A stretch of DNA of 64,000 bases from Streptomyces minutiscleroticus (GCF_014650875.1 NZ_BMVU01000033.1:1-64000), one strand, 5' to 3'; counted from the stretch's first letter, positions 53,747-62,289 are shown. Translations and numbers: made by a program. Notes: generated from the letters alone by a model not told the origin.

Positions 53747-54670
53747 GTGCTGCGCGAAGTGACTGCCGTCCGATACGTGACCCCCCTGCGGGCGGGCGGC
53801 TCGGTGCCCGGCGTCGTCGAGGCCGACGACCTCGGGACCTACGTCGTGAAGTTCACCGGCTCCGCGCAGGGCCGCAAGGCGCTGGTCGCCGAGGTGATCG
53901 TCGGCGAGCTGGCCCGCCGTCTCGGGCTGCGCGTGCCCGAGCTGGTGCTGGCCCACTTCGACCCGGCCGTCGCCGCCGACGAACCGCACCAGGAGGTCCA
54001 GGACCTCCTGCACGCCAGCGCCGGGCTCAACCTGGGCATGGACTACCTGCCGGGCGCCCGCGACTTCGACCCGGAGGTCGCCGCCGCCTTCTCCGTCGAC
54101 CCGCTGGAGGCGGGCCGGGTGGTCTGGCTCGACGCCCTCACCGCCAACGTCGACCGCACCGTGCACAGCTCCAACCTGTTGGTGTGGCCGACCTTCGGCG
54201 TCCAGCAGCCGAGGCTGTGGCTCATCGACCACGGCGCGGCCCTCGTCTTCCACCACCGCTGGGACGCGGCGGACCCGGAGAAGGCGTACGACTTCCGCCA
54301 CCACGCCCTCGGCGGCTACGGGCCCGACCTGCGCGCCGCCGACGCCGAGCTGGCGCCGCGGGTCACCGAGGAGCTGCTGCGCGCGGTCACCGCCGAGGTG
54401 CCCGACGCCTGGCTGGCCGGCGAGCCCGGGTTCGCGGCCCCCGACGACGTGCGCGAGGCCTACGTCCGGTACCTGTGCGCCCGGGTCGCGGTCTCCCCGG
54501 CCTGGCTGCCCACCGGCTTCCCGACGGCCGAGGAGCGGGAGGCGGAGGAGGCGCGGCGCGCGGCCCGCACCCTGAAGGGGCGGCCCGCCTGGCTCAAGCG
54601 CGTCCCCGACCTGCACGGCAAGCCGGCCGCCGCCCAGGACTGGTCGGTCCACCTCGACGAGAAGGGCTGA
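53747..54670 (+). CDS. HipA-like kinase family protein
   Basis: The 307-residue product resembles the stand-alone HipA-like kinase proteins: VVKFTGSAQGRKALVAEVIVGELA (nucleotide-binding lysine and helix, about 38-60), DALTANVDRTVHSSNLLVW (catalytic loop, His/Asn replaced by the N-V-D-R pattern, about 120-140) and LWLIDHGAAL (metal-binding Asp, about 155). No HipB-type antitoxin gene is present. The next gene, a SelW-like protein, begins 5 bp downstream, so the two form an operon. GTG 53747 is chosen from the -10 element 7 nt upstream; GTG 53738 is an alternative. Confidence 0.82.
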   Translation: MLREVTAVRYVTPLRAGGSVPGVVEADDLGTYVVKFTGSAQGRKALVAEVIVGELARRLGLRVPELVLAHFDPAVAADEPHQEVQDLLHASAGLNLGMDYLPGARDFDPEVAAAFSVDPLEAGRVVWLDALTANVDRTVHSSNLLVWPTFGVQQPRLWLIDHGAALVFHHRWDAADPEKAYDFRHHALGGYGPDLRAADAELAPRVTEELLRAVTAEVPDAWLAGEPGFAAPDDVREAYVRYLCARVAVSPAWLPTGFPTAEEREAEEARRAARTLKGRPAWLKRVPDLHGKPAAAQDWSVHLDEKG

Positions 54671-54675
54671 GTTCC

Positions 54676-54984
54676 GTGGCCACCGCACACCGTGTCCTGA
54701 TCGAGTACTGCACCCAGTGCCGCTGGCTGCCCAGGGCGGCCTGGCTCGCCCAGGAACTGCTCACCACCTTCGAGACCGAGCTGGACGAACTGGCGCTCAA
54801 GCCCGGCACCGGCGGCGTCTTCGTCGTCCGCGTCGACGACGAGGTGGTGTGGGACCGCCGCGAGCAGGGCTTCCCCGAGCCCACCGCCGTCAAGCGCCTC
54901 GTCCGCGACCGGGTGGCCCCGGGCAAGGCCCTGGGCCACTCGGAGCGCACGGGGGCGGAGGCGGCGGAACCCGCGGAGGGGTGA
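54676..54984 (+). CDS. SelT/SelW/SelH (Rdx) family thioredoxin-like protein
   Basis: The 102-residue product has a thioredoxin-like fold with a redox motif YCTQCRW (Cys12, Cys15; Cys in place of the selenocysteine of animal SelW), LAQELLTTF helix, and GVFVVRVDDEVVWDRREQGFPEP, typical of bacterial Rdx proteins. The role is probably thiol redox with an unknown partner. It lies 5 bp after the HipA-like kinase, a pairing worth noting. It ends 24 bp from the convergent malate synthase gene. Confidence 0.88.
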   Translation: MATAHRVLIEYCTQCRWLPRAAWLAQELLTTFETELDELALKPGTGGVFVVRVDDEVVWDRREQGFPEPTAVKRLVRDRVAPGKALGHSERTGAEAAEPAEG

Positions 54985-55008
54985 GCGGGTCCCCGCCAGC
55001 CCGGGGGC

Positions 55009-56634
55009 TCAGCCGCGCAGCTGCTCGTACGCGGGCAGCGTCAGGAAGTCCGCGTAGTCCTCGTCGAGCGAGACCGTCAGCAGCAGGTCGTGCGCCTGCT
55101 GCCACCTGCCGGCCGCGAAGGACTCCTCGCCCAGCTCGGCGCGGATGTTCGCCAGCTCCTCGGCGGCCACCTCGCGCGCCAGTTCCGGGGTGGCCTTCTC
55201 GCCGTTCTCGAACTCCACGCCCGCGTTGATCCACTGCCAGATCTGGGAGCGGGAGATCTCGGCGGTGGCCGCGTCCTCCATGAGGTCGAAGATGGCGACG
55301 GCGCCGAGGCCGCGCAGCCAGGCCTCGATGTAGCGGATGCCGACCTGCACGGCGTTGACCAGGCCCGCGTACGTCGGCTTGGCGTCGAGCGAGTCGATCG
55401 CGATCAGGTCGGCCGCCGTCACGTCGACGTCCTCGCGCAGCCGGTCCTTCTGGTGCGGCCGCTCGCCGAGGACCGCGTCGAAGGACTCCATGGCGATCGG
55501 CACCAGGTCCGGGTGCGCGACCCAGGAGCCGTCGAAGCCGTCGTGCGCCTCGCGGTCCTTGTCGGCCTTGACCTTCTCGAAGGCGACCTTGTTGACCTCC
55601 TCGTCGTGGCGCGAGGGGATGAACGCCGCCATGCCGCCGATCGCGTGCGCGCCGCGCTTGTGGCAGGTGCGCACGAGGAGTTCGGTGTACGCCCGCATGA
55701 AGGGGGCGGTCATCGTGACCGCGTTGCGGTCGGGCAGGACGAACCTCGGCCCGCCGTCACGGAAGTTCTTGACGATCGAGAAGAGGTAGTCCCAGCGGCC
55801 CGCGTTCAGCCCGGAGGCGTGGTCGCGCAGCTCGTAGAGGATCTCCTCCATCTCGTACGCCGCCGTGATCGTCTCGATCAGCACGGTCGCGCGGACGGTG
55901 CCCTGCGGGATGCCGAGGCGGTCCTGCGCGAAGACGAAGATCTCGTTCCAGAGGCGGGCCTCCAGGTACGACTCGGTCTTCGGCAGGTAGAAGTACGGGC
56001 CCTTGCCCAGGTCGATCAGGCGCCGGGCGTTGTGGAAGAAGTACAGGCCGAAGTCGACGAGGGCGCCCGGGACCGGGGTGCCGCCGGCGTCCACGAGGTG
56101 GCGCTCGTCCAGGTGCCAGCCGCGCGGGCGGGTGACGACCGTGGCCAGCTCCTCGTTCGGGCGCAGGGCGTACGACTTTCCGGTGCGCTCGTCGGTGAAG
56201 TCGATGCGGCGCTCGTAGGCGTCGATCAGGTTGAGCTGGCCGAGGACGACGTTCTTCCAGGTGGGGGCGGAGGCGTCCTCGAAGTCGGCGAGCCAGACCC
56301 GCGCGCCCGAGTTGAGCGCGTTGACGGTCATCTTGCGGTCGGTGGGGCCGGTGATCTCCACGCGGCGGTCGTCCAGGGCGGCCGGGGCCGGGGCCACCCG
56401 CCAGGAGTCGTCGGCGCGGACGGCCGCCGTCTCCGGCAGGAAGTCCAGGGAGGAGGTGCGGGCGATCTCGGCGCGGCGCTCGGCGCGGCGGGCGAGGAGT
56501 GCGTTCCGCCGGGGCGTGAACCGCCGGTGCAGCTCGGCCACGAAGGCGAGCGCTGCGTCCGTGAGGACCTCCTCCTGCCGCGGCAGGGGCTCGGCGTCGA
56601 CGATGGCCAGCGGGGACGGCGCTGGTGCGGACAT
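55009..56634 (-). CDS. aceB: Malate synthase A
   Basis: The 541-residue product condenses glyoxylate with acetyl-CoA to malate. It has the isoform-A sequence: LADFEDASAPTWKNVVLGQ (about residues 114-132), VTRPRGWHLDERHL with the catalytic Arg, TVLIETITAAYEMEEILYEL (about 247-266; Glu binds Mg2+), GRWDYLFSIVK, and DFLTLPAYEQL at the C-terminus. Isocitrate lyase is not adjacent; instead the gene neighbours AllR and allantoin genes, so it serves glyoxylate from purines. Its promoter carries both the AllR-type boxes and the TCAA palindrome. Confidence 0.95.
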   Translation of the reverse strand: MSAPAPSPLAIVDAEPLPRQEEVLTDAALAFVAELHRRFTPRRNALLARRAERRAEIARTSSLDFLPETAAVRADDSWRVAPAPAALDDRRVEITGPTDRKMTVNALNSGARVWLADFEDASAPTWKNVVLGQLNLIDAYERRIDFTDERTGKSYALRPNEELATVVTRPRGWHLDERHLVDAGGTPVPGALVDFGLYFFHNARRLIDLGKGPYFYLPKTESYLEARLWNEIFVFAQDRLGIPQGTVRATVLIETITAAYEMEEILYELRDHASGLNAGRWDYLFSIVKNFRDGGPRFVLPDRNAVTMTAPFMRAYTELLVRTCHKRGAHAIGGMAAFIPSRHDEEVNKVAFEKVKADKDREAHDGFDGSWVAHPDLVPIAMESFDAVLGERPHQKDRLREDVDVTAADLIAIDSLDAKPTYAGLVNAVQVGIRYIEAWLRGLGAVAIFDLMEDAATAEISRSQIWQWINAGVEFENGEKATPELAREVAAEELANIRAELGEESFAAGRWQQAHDLLLTVSLDEDYADFLTLPAYEQLRG

Positions 56635-56790
56635 GAGCTGTCACTTCCTTCAGCGGGCTGCGTGCGCGGACCACGCGGACCGGGCCGGGCGGCGGGGGCC
56701 GCGTGCGGGCGGCGGGACGGAGGCACTCGGTGCCGGAGCCGCCGGAGCGGTCGCCGACCCCGGAACGGCCTCCGGGAAGCGGCCGGACGC

Positions 56791-56843
56791 TTCTGGTTAG
56801 TGGATAGTAGTTTCCTCATGGTGGAAGTTCAATGGTTTGTTGA
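56791..56843 (-). promoter_or_regulatory. Composite aceB promoter with two operator types
   Basis: Read leftward: -35 TTGAAC (56827-56832), 17-bp spacer, -10 TACTAT (56804-56809). Box TTCC-N7-GGAA (56812-56826) lies inside the spacer, and a weaker copy (56791-56805, TTCT-N7-GGAT) starts 21 bp away and covers the -10/start. A palindrome, TCAACAAACCATTGA on this strand (56829-56843), ends on the -35. The upstream spacer to 56934 shows no gene. Confidence 0.8.
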
Positions 56844-56934
56844 TGTCGAGACTCTTCGCGTCGACGCACACAGGACATGAGGCGGCGCGCGGCGCGGGGC
56901 CCGCGAGGACCCGCGCCCCGGCTCGCTCCAGGTG

Positions 56935-57534
56935 TCATTCCAGGTGCACCAGGTCCTCCTCGGTGTCGATGTCATGGGCGCGGGCGACGTCCCCGCACTC
57001 GACCAGGGCGACGTCCGCCGCGTGCTCCCGCAGATAGGCGCGCGCCCCCTGGTCGCCCACCGCCCCCGCCGCGACCGCCGCCCAGTGGTCCCGGCCGAAC
57101 AGGACGGGGTGGCCGCGCCGGCCGCCGTACGCCGCCGCGGCCAGCGAGGCGGGCGAGCCGTACGCGGCGAGGACGCGGGCGACGGCCTCGGGCCCGATGC
57201 CCGGCTGGTCGACGAGCGAGACGAGCGCGGCCCGCGCGCCCGTCCCGGCGAGCGAGGCGAGCCCGGCCCGCAGCGAGGAGCCCATGCCCTCCTCCCACCG
57301 CGGGTTGTCGACCAGGACGCAGCCGGGCAGTTCGGCCCGCTCCCTCACGGTGTCCGCCCGCGCGCCCAGGACCACGTGGATCCGTGCGCAGCCGGCCGCG
57401 CGCAGCACCTCGGCCGCGTGGTCGACGAGGAGGCGGCCCCGGTGCTCCAGCAGCGCCTTGGGGCGCCCGCCGAGCCGCCGTCCGCCGCCGCCCGCCAGCA
57501 GCAGGCCGGCGATCTGGTGATCGTTGTCGGTCAT
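56935..57534 (-). CDS. MobA-like nucleotidyltransferase (molybdenum cofactor)
   Basis: The 199-residue product has the MobA/MocA signature LLLAGGGGRRLGGRPKALL at residues 10-28 and SLVDQPGIGPEAV (metal-binding Asp, about 105). Proteins of this group attach CMP or GMP to molybdopterin, and the MocA/PucB branch serves xanthine dehydrogenase. Within this window that fits the xdh operon and XdhC. AGGGGGA before ATG 57534 fixes the start, excluding a longer upstream frame. It lies upstream of malate synthase on the same strand but is separated by the aceB promoter. Confidence 0.85.
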   Translation of the reverse strand: MTDNDHQIAGLLLAGGGGRRLGGRPKALLEHRGRLLVDHAAEVLRAAGCARIHVVLGARADTVRERAELPGCVLVDNPRWEEGMGSSLRAGLASLAGTGARAALVSLVDQPGIGPEAVARVLAAYGSPASLAAAAYGGRRGHPVLFGRDHWAAVAAGAVGDQGARAYLREHAADVALVECGDVARAHDIDTEEDLVHLE

Positions 57535-57765
57535 GTCCCCCTGCATACCCGACCGCATACCCGGCCCGGACCGGGCGCACCGGGGAACCCCGGTGGACGG
57601 GCCGGTGCCGTGGGACTGAATTTCGGTCAGTCCGGTGGCGCCGCGGCGGCGAGTGGCGTTTACTGGCCCGCGTCCCCGGCGCCGACGGCGCGCGGGGGCG
57701 CTCGCGGGAGAGCGGGTCAGGGGCGTACGCAGGACTCGCGCACGACGGCGTGCGAAGGGGGAGCT

Positions 57766-58080
57766 GTGGTGCGGATCGTGGGGCAGACGGCGGTGACCGG
57801 CAGGAGCGAGGATCCGAGAGTGGTCGGGCTGCGGACCGCGGTGTCCAGGCTGCGCCGCGAACTCGCCGCGCACCCGGCCCGGTTCACCGACCGCGTCGTG
57901 GCGGAGGAGGAACTGGCGGCGCTCGCGGCGCTGGCCGGGCACGAGGTCCCGGACGTCCCGCGGCTGCGCAGGTCCCTGCTGCTGATAGCCGGTTCCATAG
58001 GCTCGGTCAGCGCGCTGTCCGCGGGCCTCGCGGAGGTCCGCAGCGCGGTCGACCTCTTCGGCGAGGCGCCGCGCCGCTAG
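57766..58080 (+). CDS. DUF5955 family protein
   Basis: The 104-residue product is mostly helical: SEDPRVVGLRTAVSRLRREL (about 15-34), a middle helix EEELAALAALAG and LRRSLLLIAGSIGSVSALSA (about 68-87), matching the actinobacterial DUF5955 family of unknown function. The Leu/Ile-rich segment is amphipathic rather than a clear membrane span. GTG 57766 follows AAGGGGGAG. It is divergent from the MobA-like gene and convergent with the IclR gene. Confidence 0.8.
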   Translation: MVRIVGQTAVTGRSEDPRVVGLRTAVSRLRRELAAHPARFTDRVVAEEELAALAALAGHEVPDVPRLRRSLLLIAGSIGSVSALSAGLAEVRSAVDLFGEAPRR

Positions 58081-58091
58081 CCGATCGGGTG

Positions 58092-58125
58092 CCGGCCGGG
58101 CGCTGGTCAGCGGGACGCCGGCCGG
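58092..58125. terminator. Inverted repeat between convergent genes
   Basis: CCGGCCGG at 58092-58099 and again at 58118-58125 (self-complementary) can pair across an 18-nt loop between the convergent DUF5955 and IclR genes. Confidence 0.4.
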
Positions 58126-58156
58126 TCGTCCGTGTCGTGCCGCGGGAGCGGTGCGT

Positions 58157-58975
58157 TCAGGCGCCCGCCCCGCCCGCGCTGGCCAGCGCCTCGCCGAGGT
58201 CCGCCGCGACCTGCTGGAGCACGGGGACGATCCTTTGGGTCGCCGCGTCCGTGACCCGGCCCGCCGGGCCGGAGATCGAGACGGCGGCCGCCGTGGGGGA
58301 GCCCGGCACGGAGACCGCGAGGCAGCGCACGCCCAGCTCCTGCTCGTTGTCGTCCACCGCGTAGCCGGCGCGGCGCACCTCCTCCAGCGCGGCGAGGAAG
58401 CCGTCGGGTGTGGTGATCGTCTTCTCCGTGGCGGCGGGCATCCCCGTACGGGCGAGCAGGGCGCGCACCTCGTCCGCCGGTACGTGCGCCAGGAGCGCCT
58501 TGCCGACGCCGGTCGAGTGCGGCAGCACCCGCCGGCCCACCTCGGTGAACATCCGCATCGAGTGCTTGGAGGGCACCTGCGCCACGTACACGACCTCGTC
58601 GCCGTCGAGCAGCGCCATGTTCGCGGTCTCGCCGGTCTCCTCGACCAGCCGCGCCAGATGGGGCCTGGCCCAGGTGCCGAGCAGCCGCGACGCCGACTCG
58701 CCGAGCCGGATGAGCCGGGGGCCGAGCGCGTACCGCCGGTTCGGCTGCTGCCGTACGTACCCGCAGGCCACGAGGGTGCGCATCAGGCGGTGGATGGTCG
58801 GAAGGGGCAGTCCGCTGCTCGCGGACAGCTCGCTCAGACCGACCTCGCCGCCCGCGTCCGCCATCCGCTCCAGCAGGTCGAAGGCGCGCTCGAGGGACTG
58901 GACGCCGCCGCCGGAGGCCGAGGACTTGGCGGGGGTGGCGTCGGCAGGGGCGTCGCTGGCGCTGGGCGTCGGCAC
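58157..58975 (-). CDS. allR: IclR family repressor of the allantoin pathway (AllR)
   Basis: The 272-residue product has an IclR winged helix (about residues 24-85, LERAFDLLERMADAGGEVGL and SGLPLPTIHRLMRTLVACGY) and a C-terminal effector domain (about 95-255, with TGVGKALLAHVPADEV and DNEQELGVRCLAVSV). In S. coelicolor the IclR protein next to allantoin genes, AllR, represses the allantoin pathway and is released by a glyoxylate-pathway metabolite. Its position, divergent from allantoinase with operator-like boxes between, supports the same role. GTG 58975 is preceded by AAAGGA. Confidence 0.93.
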   Translation of the reverse strand: MPTPSASDAPADATPAKSSASGGGVQSLERAFDLLERMADAGGEVGLSELSASSGLPLPTIHRLMRTLVACGYVRQQPNRRYALGPRLIRLGESASRLLGTWARPHLARLVEETGETANMALLDGDEVVYVAQVPSKHSMRMFTEVGRRVLPHSTGVGKALLAHVPADEVRALLARTGMPAATEKTITTPDGFLAALEEVRRAGYAVDDNEQELGVRCLAVSVPGSPTAAAVSISGPAGRVTDAATQRIVPVLQQVAADLGEALASAGGAGA

Positions 58976-59055
58976 GGAAGGGTCCTTTCACGGCTGACTG
59001 GCAGAGCCGCAGCCTACCGGGGGGAGAGCGACCTCCCTCGCTGTCGTTCCACACC

Positions 59056-59091
59056 TTCTGGTAAGTGAAATTCTAATTTCGTTTTGTGGAA
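59056..59091 (-). promoter_or_regulatory. Two AllR-type boxes in the allR promoter
   Basis: Boxes at 59077-59091 (TTTC-N7-GGAA) and 59056-59070 (TTCT-N7-GAAA) start 21 bp apart. Read leftward, a good -10 TAGAAT (59070-59075) lies between them. This matches the gcl, hyi and aceB arrangement and suggests autorepression. Confidence 0.72.
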
Positions 59092-59170
59092 ACATCCAGA
59101 CTTCGGTCCGGGGTGAGCGCGGTGTCCGAGGGGGCTCTTGACGGGTGCGTGGCGGGGAGTGAAGACTTCT

Positions 59171-59201
59171 TCAACAGATCGTTGAATTTCGTTACGCGGA
59201 A
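59171..59201 (+). promoter_or_regulatory. allB promoter with TCAA palindrome and one AllR-type box
   Basis: TCAACAGATCGTTGA (59171-59185) is within a perfect 17-bp palindrome (59170-59186) and ends on a -35-like TTGAAT (59182-59187). TTTC-GTTACGC-GGAA (59187-59201) follows directly. The order, TCAA site distal and TTCC-type site proximal to the gene, is the same as at aceB. Confidence 0.72.
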
Positions 59202-59229
59202 GTAAACGGTGGCTTGGAGAGGGGTCCGG

Positions 59230-60570
59230 GTGTCCGACGTCCGACTGGTGCTGCGCTCGACACGCGTCATCACCCCCGAAGGGGCCCGGCCCGCCTCGGT
59301 CGAGGTCGCCGACGGCAGGATCGCGGCCGTACGCGCCCACGACGCCGGCGTACCGGCGGGGGCCCGCCTGGAAGACCTCGGCGACGACGTCCTGCTGCCC
59401 GGCCTCGTCGACACCCACGTGCACGTCAACGACCCGGGCCGCACCGAGTGGGAGGGCTTCTGGACCGCCACGCGCGCGGCGGCCGCCGGCGGCGTCACGA
59501 CCCTGATCGACATGCCGCTCAACTCGATCCCGCCCACCACGACGGTCGCCAACCTGCGCGTCAAGCAGGCCGTCGCCACGCCCAAGGCACACGTCGACGT
59601 CGGCTTCTGGGGCGGCGCCCTGCCCGACAACGTCGAGGACCTGCGCGCACTGCACGACGCCGGGGTCTTCGGCTTCAAGGCGTTCCTGTCGCCCTCCGGC
59701 GTCGAGGAGTTCCCCGAGCTCGACCGGGAGCAGCTGGGCCGCTCGCTCGCCGAGATCGCCGGGTTCGGCGGCCTGCTCGTCGTGCACGCGGAGGACCCGG
59801 GACGGCTCGCGGCCGCCCCGCAGAAGGGCGGCCGCAAGTACGCCGACTTCCTCGCCTCGCGGCCCCGGGACGCCGAGCACGCCGCCATCGGGGAACTGCT
59901 CGACCAGGCCCGCCGCCTGGACGCGCGCGTCCACGTGCTGCACCTGTCGTCCGCCGACGCGCTGCCGCTGATCGCCGCCGCCCGGCGGGACGGCGTCCGC
60001 GTCACGGTCGAGTCCTGCCCGCACTACCTCACCCTCACCGCGGAGGAGGTCCCGGACGGGGCGAGCGAGTTCAAGTGCTGCCCGCCCATCCGCGAGGCCG
60101 CCAACCGGGACGCGCTGTGGGCGGGGCTCGCCGACGGCACGATCGACTGCGTCGTCTCCGACCACTCGCCCTCCACCGCCGACCTGAAGACCGACGACTT
60201 CGCCACCGCCTGGGGCGGCATCTCCTCGCTGCAACTGGGCCTGCCGGCGATCTGGACCGAGGCCCGCCGGCGCGGCCACACCCTGGAGGACGTCGTCCGC
60301 TGGATGTCCGCCCGCCCCGCCGAACTGGCCGGACTCGACCGCAAGGGCGCCGTCGAGGCGGGCCGCGACGCCGACTTCGCGGTCCTCGCGCCCGACGAGA
60401 CCTTCACCGTCGACGCCGCCGCGCTCCAGCACCGCAACCGGGTCACGGCGTACGCGGGCCGGACCCTGTACGGCGTCGTCAAGTCCACCTGGCTGCGCGG
60501 CGAGCGCATCGCCGCCGCCGACGGCTGGTTCCGCGAACCCTCCGGCCGACTCCTGGAAAGGAAGCGCTGA
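59230..60570 (+). CDS. allB: Allantoinase
   Basis: The 446-residue product is a cyclic amidohydrolase. It has LPGLVDTHVHVNDPGRTEWEG (metal His-x-His and substrate loop, residues about 57-76), GGVTTLIDMPLNSIPPTT, GFKAFLSPSG with the carboxylated Lys, LLVVHAED (His), VLHLSSADAL (His) and CVVSDHSPST (catalytic Asp). It opens the ring of allantoin to give allantoate. GTG 59230 is chosen because GGAGAGG lies 5-6 nt before it; GTG 59209 would add seven residues. It is followed 5 bp later by allantoicase. Confidence 0.95.
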   Translation: MSDVRLVLRSTRVITPEGARPASVEVADGRIAAVRAHDAGVPAGARLEDLGDDVLLPGLVDTHVHVNDPGRTEWEGFWTATRAAAAGGVTTLIDMPLNSIPPTTTVANLRVKQAVATPKAHVDVGFWGGALPDNVEDLRALHDAGVFGFKAFLSPSGVEEFPELDREQLGRSLAEIAGFGGLLVVHAEDPGRLAAAPQKGGRKYADFLASRPRDAEHAAIGELLDQARRLDARVHVLHLSSADALPLIAAARRDGVRVTVESCPHYLTLTAEEVPDGASEFKCCPPIREAANRDALWAGLADGTIDCVVSDHSPSTADLKTDDFATAWGGISSLQLGLPAIWTEARRRGHTLEDVVRWMSARPAELAGLDRKGAVEAGRDADFAVLAPDETFTVDAAALQHRNRVTAYAGRTLYGVVKSTWLRGERIAAADGWFREPSGRLLERKR

Positions 60571-60575
60571 TCACT

Positions 60576-61673
60576 GTGACGGCGATCCCCCGTTTCACCG
60601 GTGACGCCCGCCCCTACGCGGGCGGTGACCCGTACGCCGACTACCGCACCGCCGACTTCCCCTTCACCCGCCACGCCGACCTCGCCGACCGGCTGCTCGG
60701 CGCCGGTGTCGTCGCCGCCAACGACGAGTTCTTCGCGCAGCGCGAGAACCTGCTCGTGCCCGGGCGCGCCGAGTTCGACCCCGAGCGCTTCGGGCACAAG
60801 GGCAAGGTCATGGACGGCTGGGAGACCCGGCGCCGGCGCGGCGTCTCGGCCGACCACCCCTGGCCCGCCGACGACGACCACGACTGGGCGCTCGTACGGC
60901 TCGGCGCACCGGGCGTGATCCGGGGCATCGTCGTCGACACGGCCCACTTCCGCGGCAACCACCCCCAGGCCGTGTCGATCGAGGCCGCCTCCGTGCCCGG
61001 CACCCCCACGCCGGAGGAGCTGCTCGCCGACGACGTGAAGTGGACGACGCTGGTCCCGCGCACCCCGATCGGCGGCCACGCCGCCAACGGCTTCGAGGTG
61101 ACGTCGCAGGAGCGCTTCACGCACCTGCGCGTCAACCAGTACCCCGACGGCGGCATCGCCCGGCTGCGCGTGCACGGCGAGGTCGTGCCCGACCGTGAGT
61201 GGCTGGCCGCGCTGGGCACCTTCGACGTCGTCGCCCTGGAGAACGGCGGCAGCGTCGAGGACGCCTCCGACCTCTTCTACTCGCCCGCCGCCCACACCAT
61301 CCGCCCCGGCCGCTCCCGCAGGATGGACGACGGCTGGGAGACCCGGCGCCGCCGCGACCATGGCCACGACTGGATCCGCTACCGGCTCACCGCCCGCTCC
61401 GAGATCCGCGCCCTGGAGATCGACACCGCCTGCCTGAAGGGCAACAGCGCGGGCTGGGCGTCGGTGTCGGTACGGGACGGGGACGGCGAGAACGCCCCGT
61501 GGACCGAGGTGCTGCCCCGCACCCGCCTCCAGCCCGACACCAACCACCGCTTCGTCCTCCCGGCCCCGGCCGTCGGCACGCACGCGCGGATCGACATCCA
61601 CCCCGACGGTGGCATCTCCCGCCTGCGGCTGTTCGGTTCGCTGACGCAACCGGCCGACGGGGGAGAGGACTGA
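60576..61673 (+). CDS. alc: Allantoicase
   Basis: The 365-residue product is built of two homologous allantoicase repeats, seen as VMDGWETRRRRG (about residue 75) and RMDDGWETRRRRDHGHDW (about 250). Each half also has ALRLxxxGVIRGIVVDTAHFRGNHP- or EIRALEIDTACLKGN-like sequence and ends with HPDGGI-RLR (YPDGGIARLRV and HPDGGISRLRL). It hydrolyses allantoate to ureidoglycolate and urea. GTG 60576 lies 5 bp after the allB stop, with AAGGAAG upstream inside allB. Ureidoglycolate lyase is not found in the window. Confidence 0.95.
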   Translation: MTAIPRFTGDARPYAGGDPYADYRTADFPFTRHADLADRLLGAGVVAANDEFFAQRENLLVPGRAEFDPERFGHKGKVMDGWETRRRRGVSADHPWPADDDHDWALVRLGAPGVIRGIVVDTAHFRGNHPQAVSIEAASVPGTPTPEELLADDVKWTTLVPRTPIGGHAANGFEVTSQERFTHLRVNQYPDGGIARLRVHGEVVPDREWLAALGTFDVVALENGGSVEDASDLFYSPAAHTIRPGRSRRMDDGWETRRRRDHGHDWIRYRLTARSEIRALEIDTACLKGNSAGWASVSVRDGDGENAPWTEVLPRTRLQPDTNHRFVLPAPAVGTHARIDIHPDGGISRLRLFGSLTQPADGGED

Positions 61674-61826
61674 GGCCGGGAACGGGCGGCAGGAGCCGCG
61701 GCGGAGTCGCGGCGGGTGGAGGGCGAGGGGCGGTGGTTCCCGAGGCGGGGCATCGGTCCCGCCTGACCCGGGGGCTGTGTTGACTCCCGGAAAAATCCTC
61801 CGGCCCATCGCGAAAAATTCAACGTT

Positions 61827-61838
61827 TTGACATTGACA
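61827..61838 (+). promoter_or_regulatory. Tandem -35-like TTGACA elements
   Basis: TTGACATTGACA provides two consecutive perfect -35 hexamers in an AT-rich patch, 32 bp upstream of the RNase start. A matching -10 (CATGCT at 61858-61863) is weak. A short TCAA-CGTT-TTGA palindrome overlaps it at 61820-61831. Confidence 0.5.
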
Positions 61839-61869
61839 TGCCATGCTCTACGCGCGTCATGCTAAAGAC

Positions 61870-62289
61870 ATGAGATTCCCCCCACGCATCACTCGTACCG
61901 GCGCCCTCATCGCCCTCCTGTCGGGTCTGCTCGTCGGCGGCTCCGTGGCGTCACCCGCGAGCGCCGCACCCGCCGCGGCCACCGCACCCGCCGCGACCGC
62001 GGCCGTCGGCGACATCTGCTACAGCGCGCTGCCCTCGCAGGCGCACGACACGCTCGACCTGATCGAGGCGGGCGGCCCCTTCCCGTACGACCAGGACGGT
62101 GTCGTCTTCCAGAACCGGGAGGGCATCCTGCCCTCCCGGAGCTCCGGCTACTACCACGAGTACACGGTGATCACTCCCGGCTCCTCCACCCGCGGCGCCC
62201 GTCGCATCGTCACCGGTGAGGACTACCAGGAGGACTACTACACCGCCGACCACTACGCGTCGTTCGACCTGGTCGACTACGGCTGCTGA
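61870..62289 (+). CDS. Secreted guanyl-specific ribonuclease (RNase Sa type)
   Basis: The 139-residue product has a signal peptide (RFPPRITRTG, hydrophobic core to about residue 30, ASAAPA) and a ~95-residue RNase Sa/T1-like domain. Catalytic residues align with RNase Sa by spacing: Glu97 in YYHEYTVI, Arg112 in GARRIV and His128 in TADHYASF (15 and 16 residues apart, as in RNase Sa). Cys50 and Cys139 should form the single disulfide. It cleaves RNA after guanosine. ATG 61870 is preferred to ATG 61843 since it starts the signal peptide. No barstar-type inhibitor gene is adjacent. Confidence 0.94.
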   Translation: MRFPPRITRTGALIALLSGLLVGGSVASPASAAPAAATAPAATAAVGDICYSALPSQAHDTLDLIEAGGPFPYDQDGVVFQNREGILPSRSSGYYHEYTVITPGSSTRGARRIVTGEDYQEDYYTADHYASFDLVDYGC

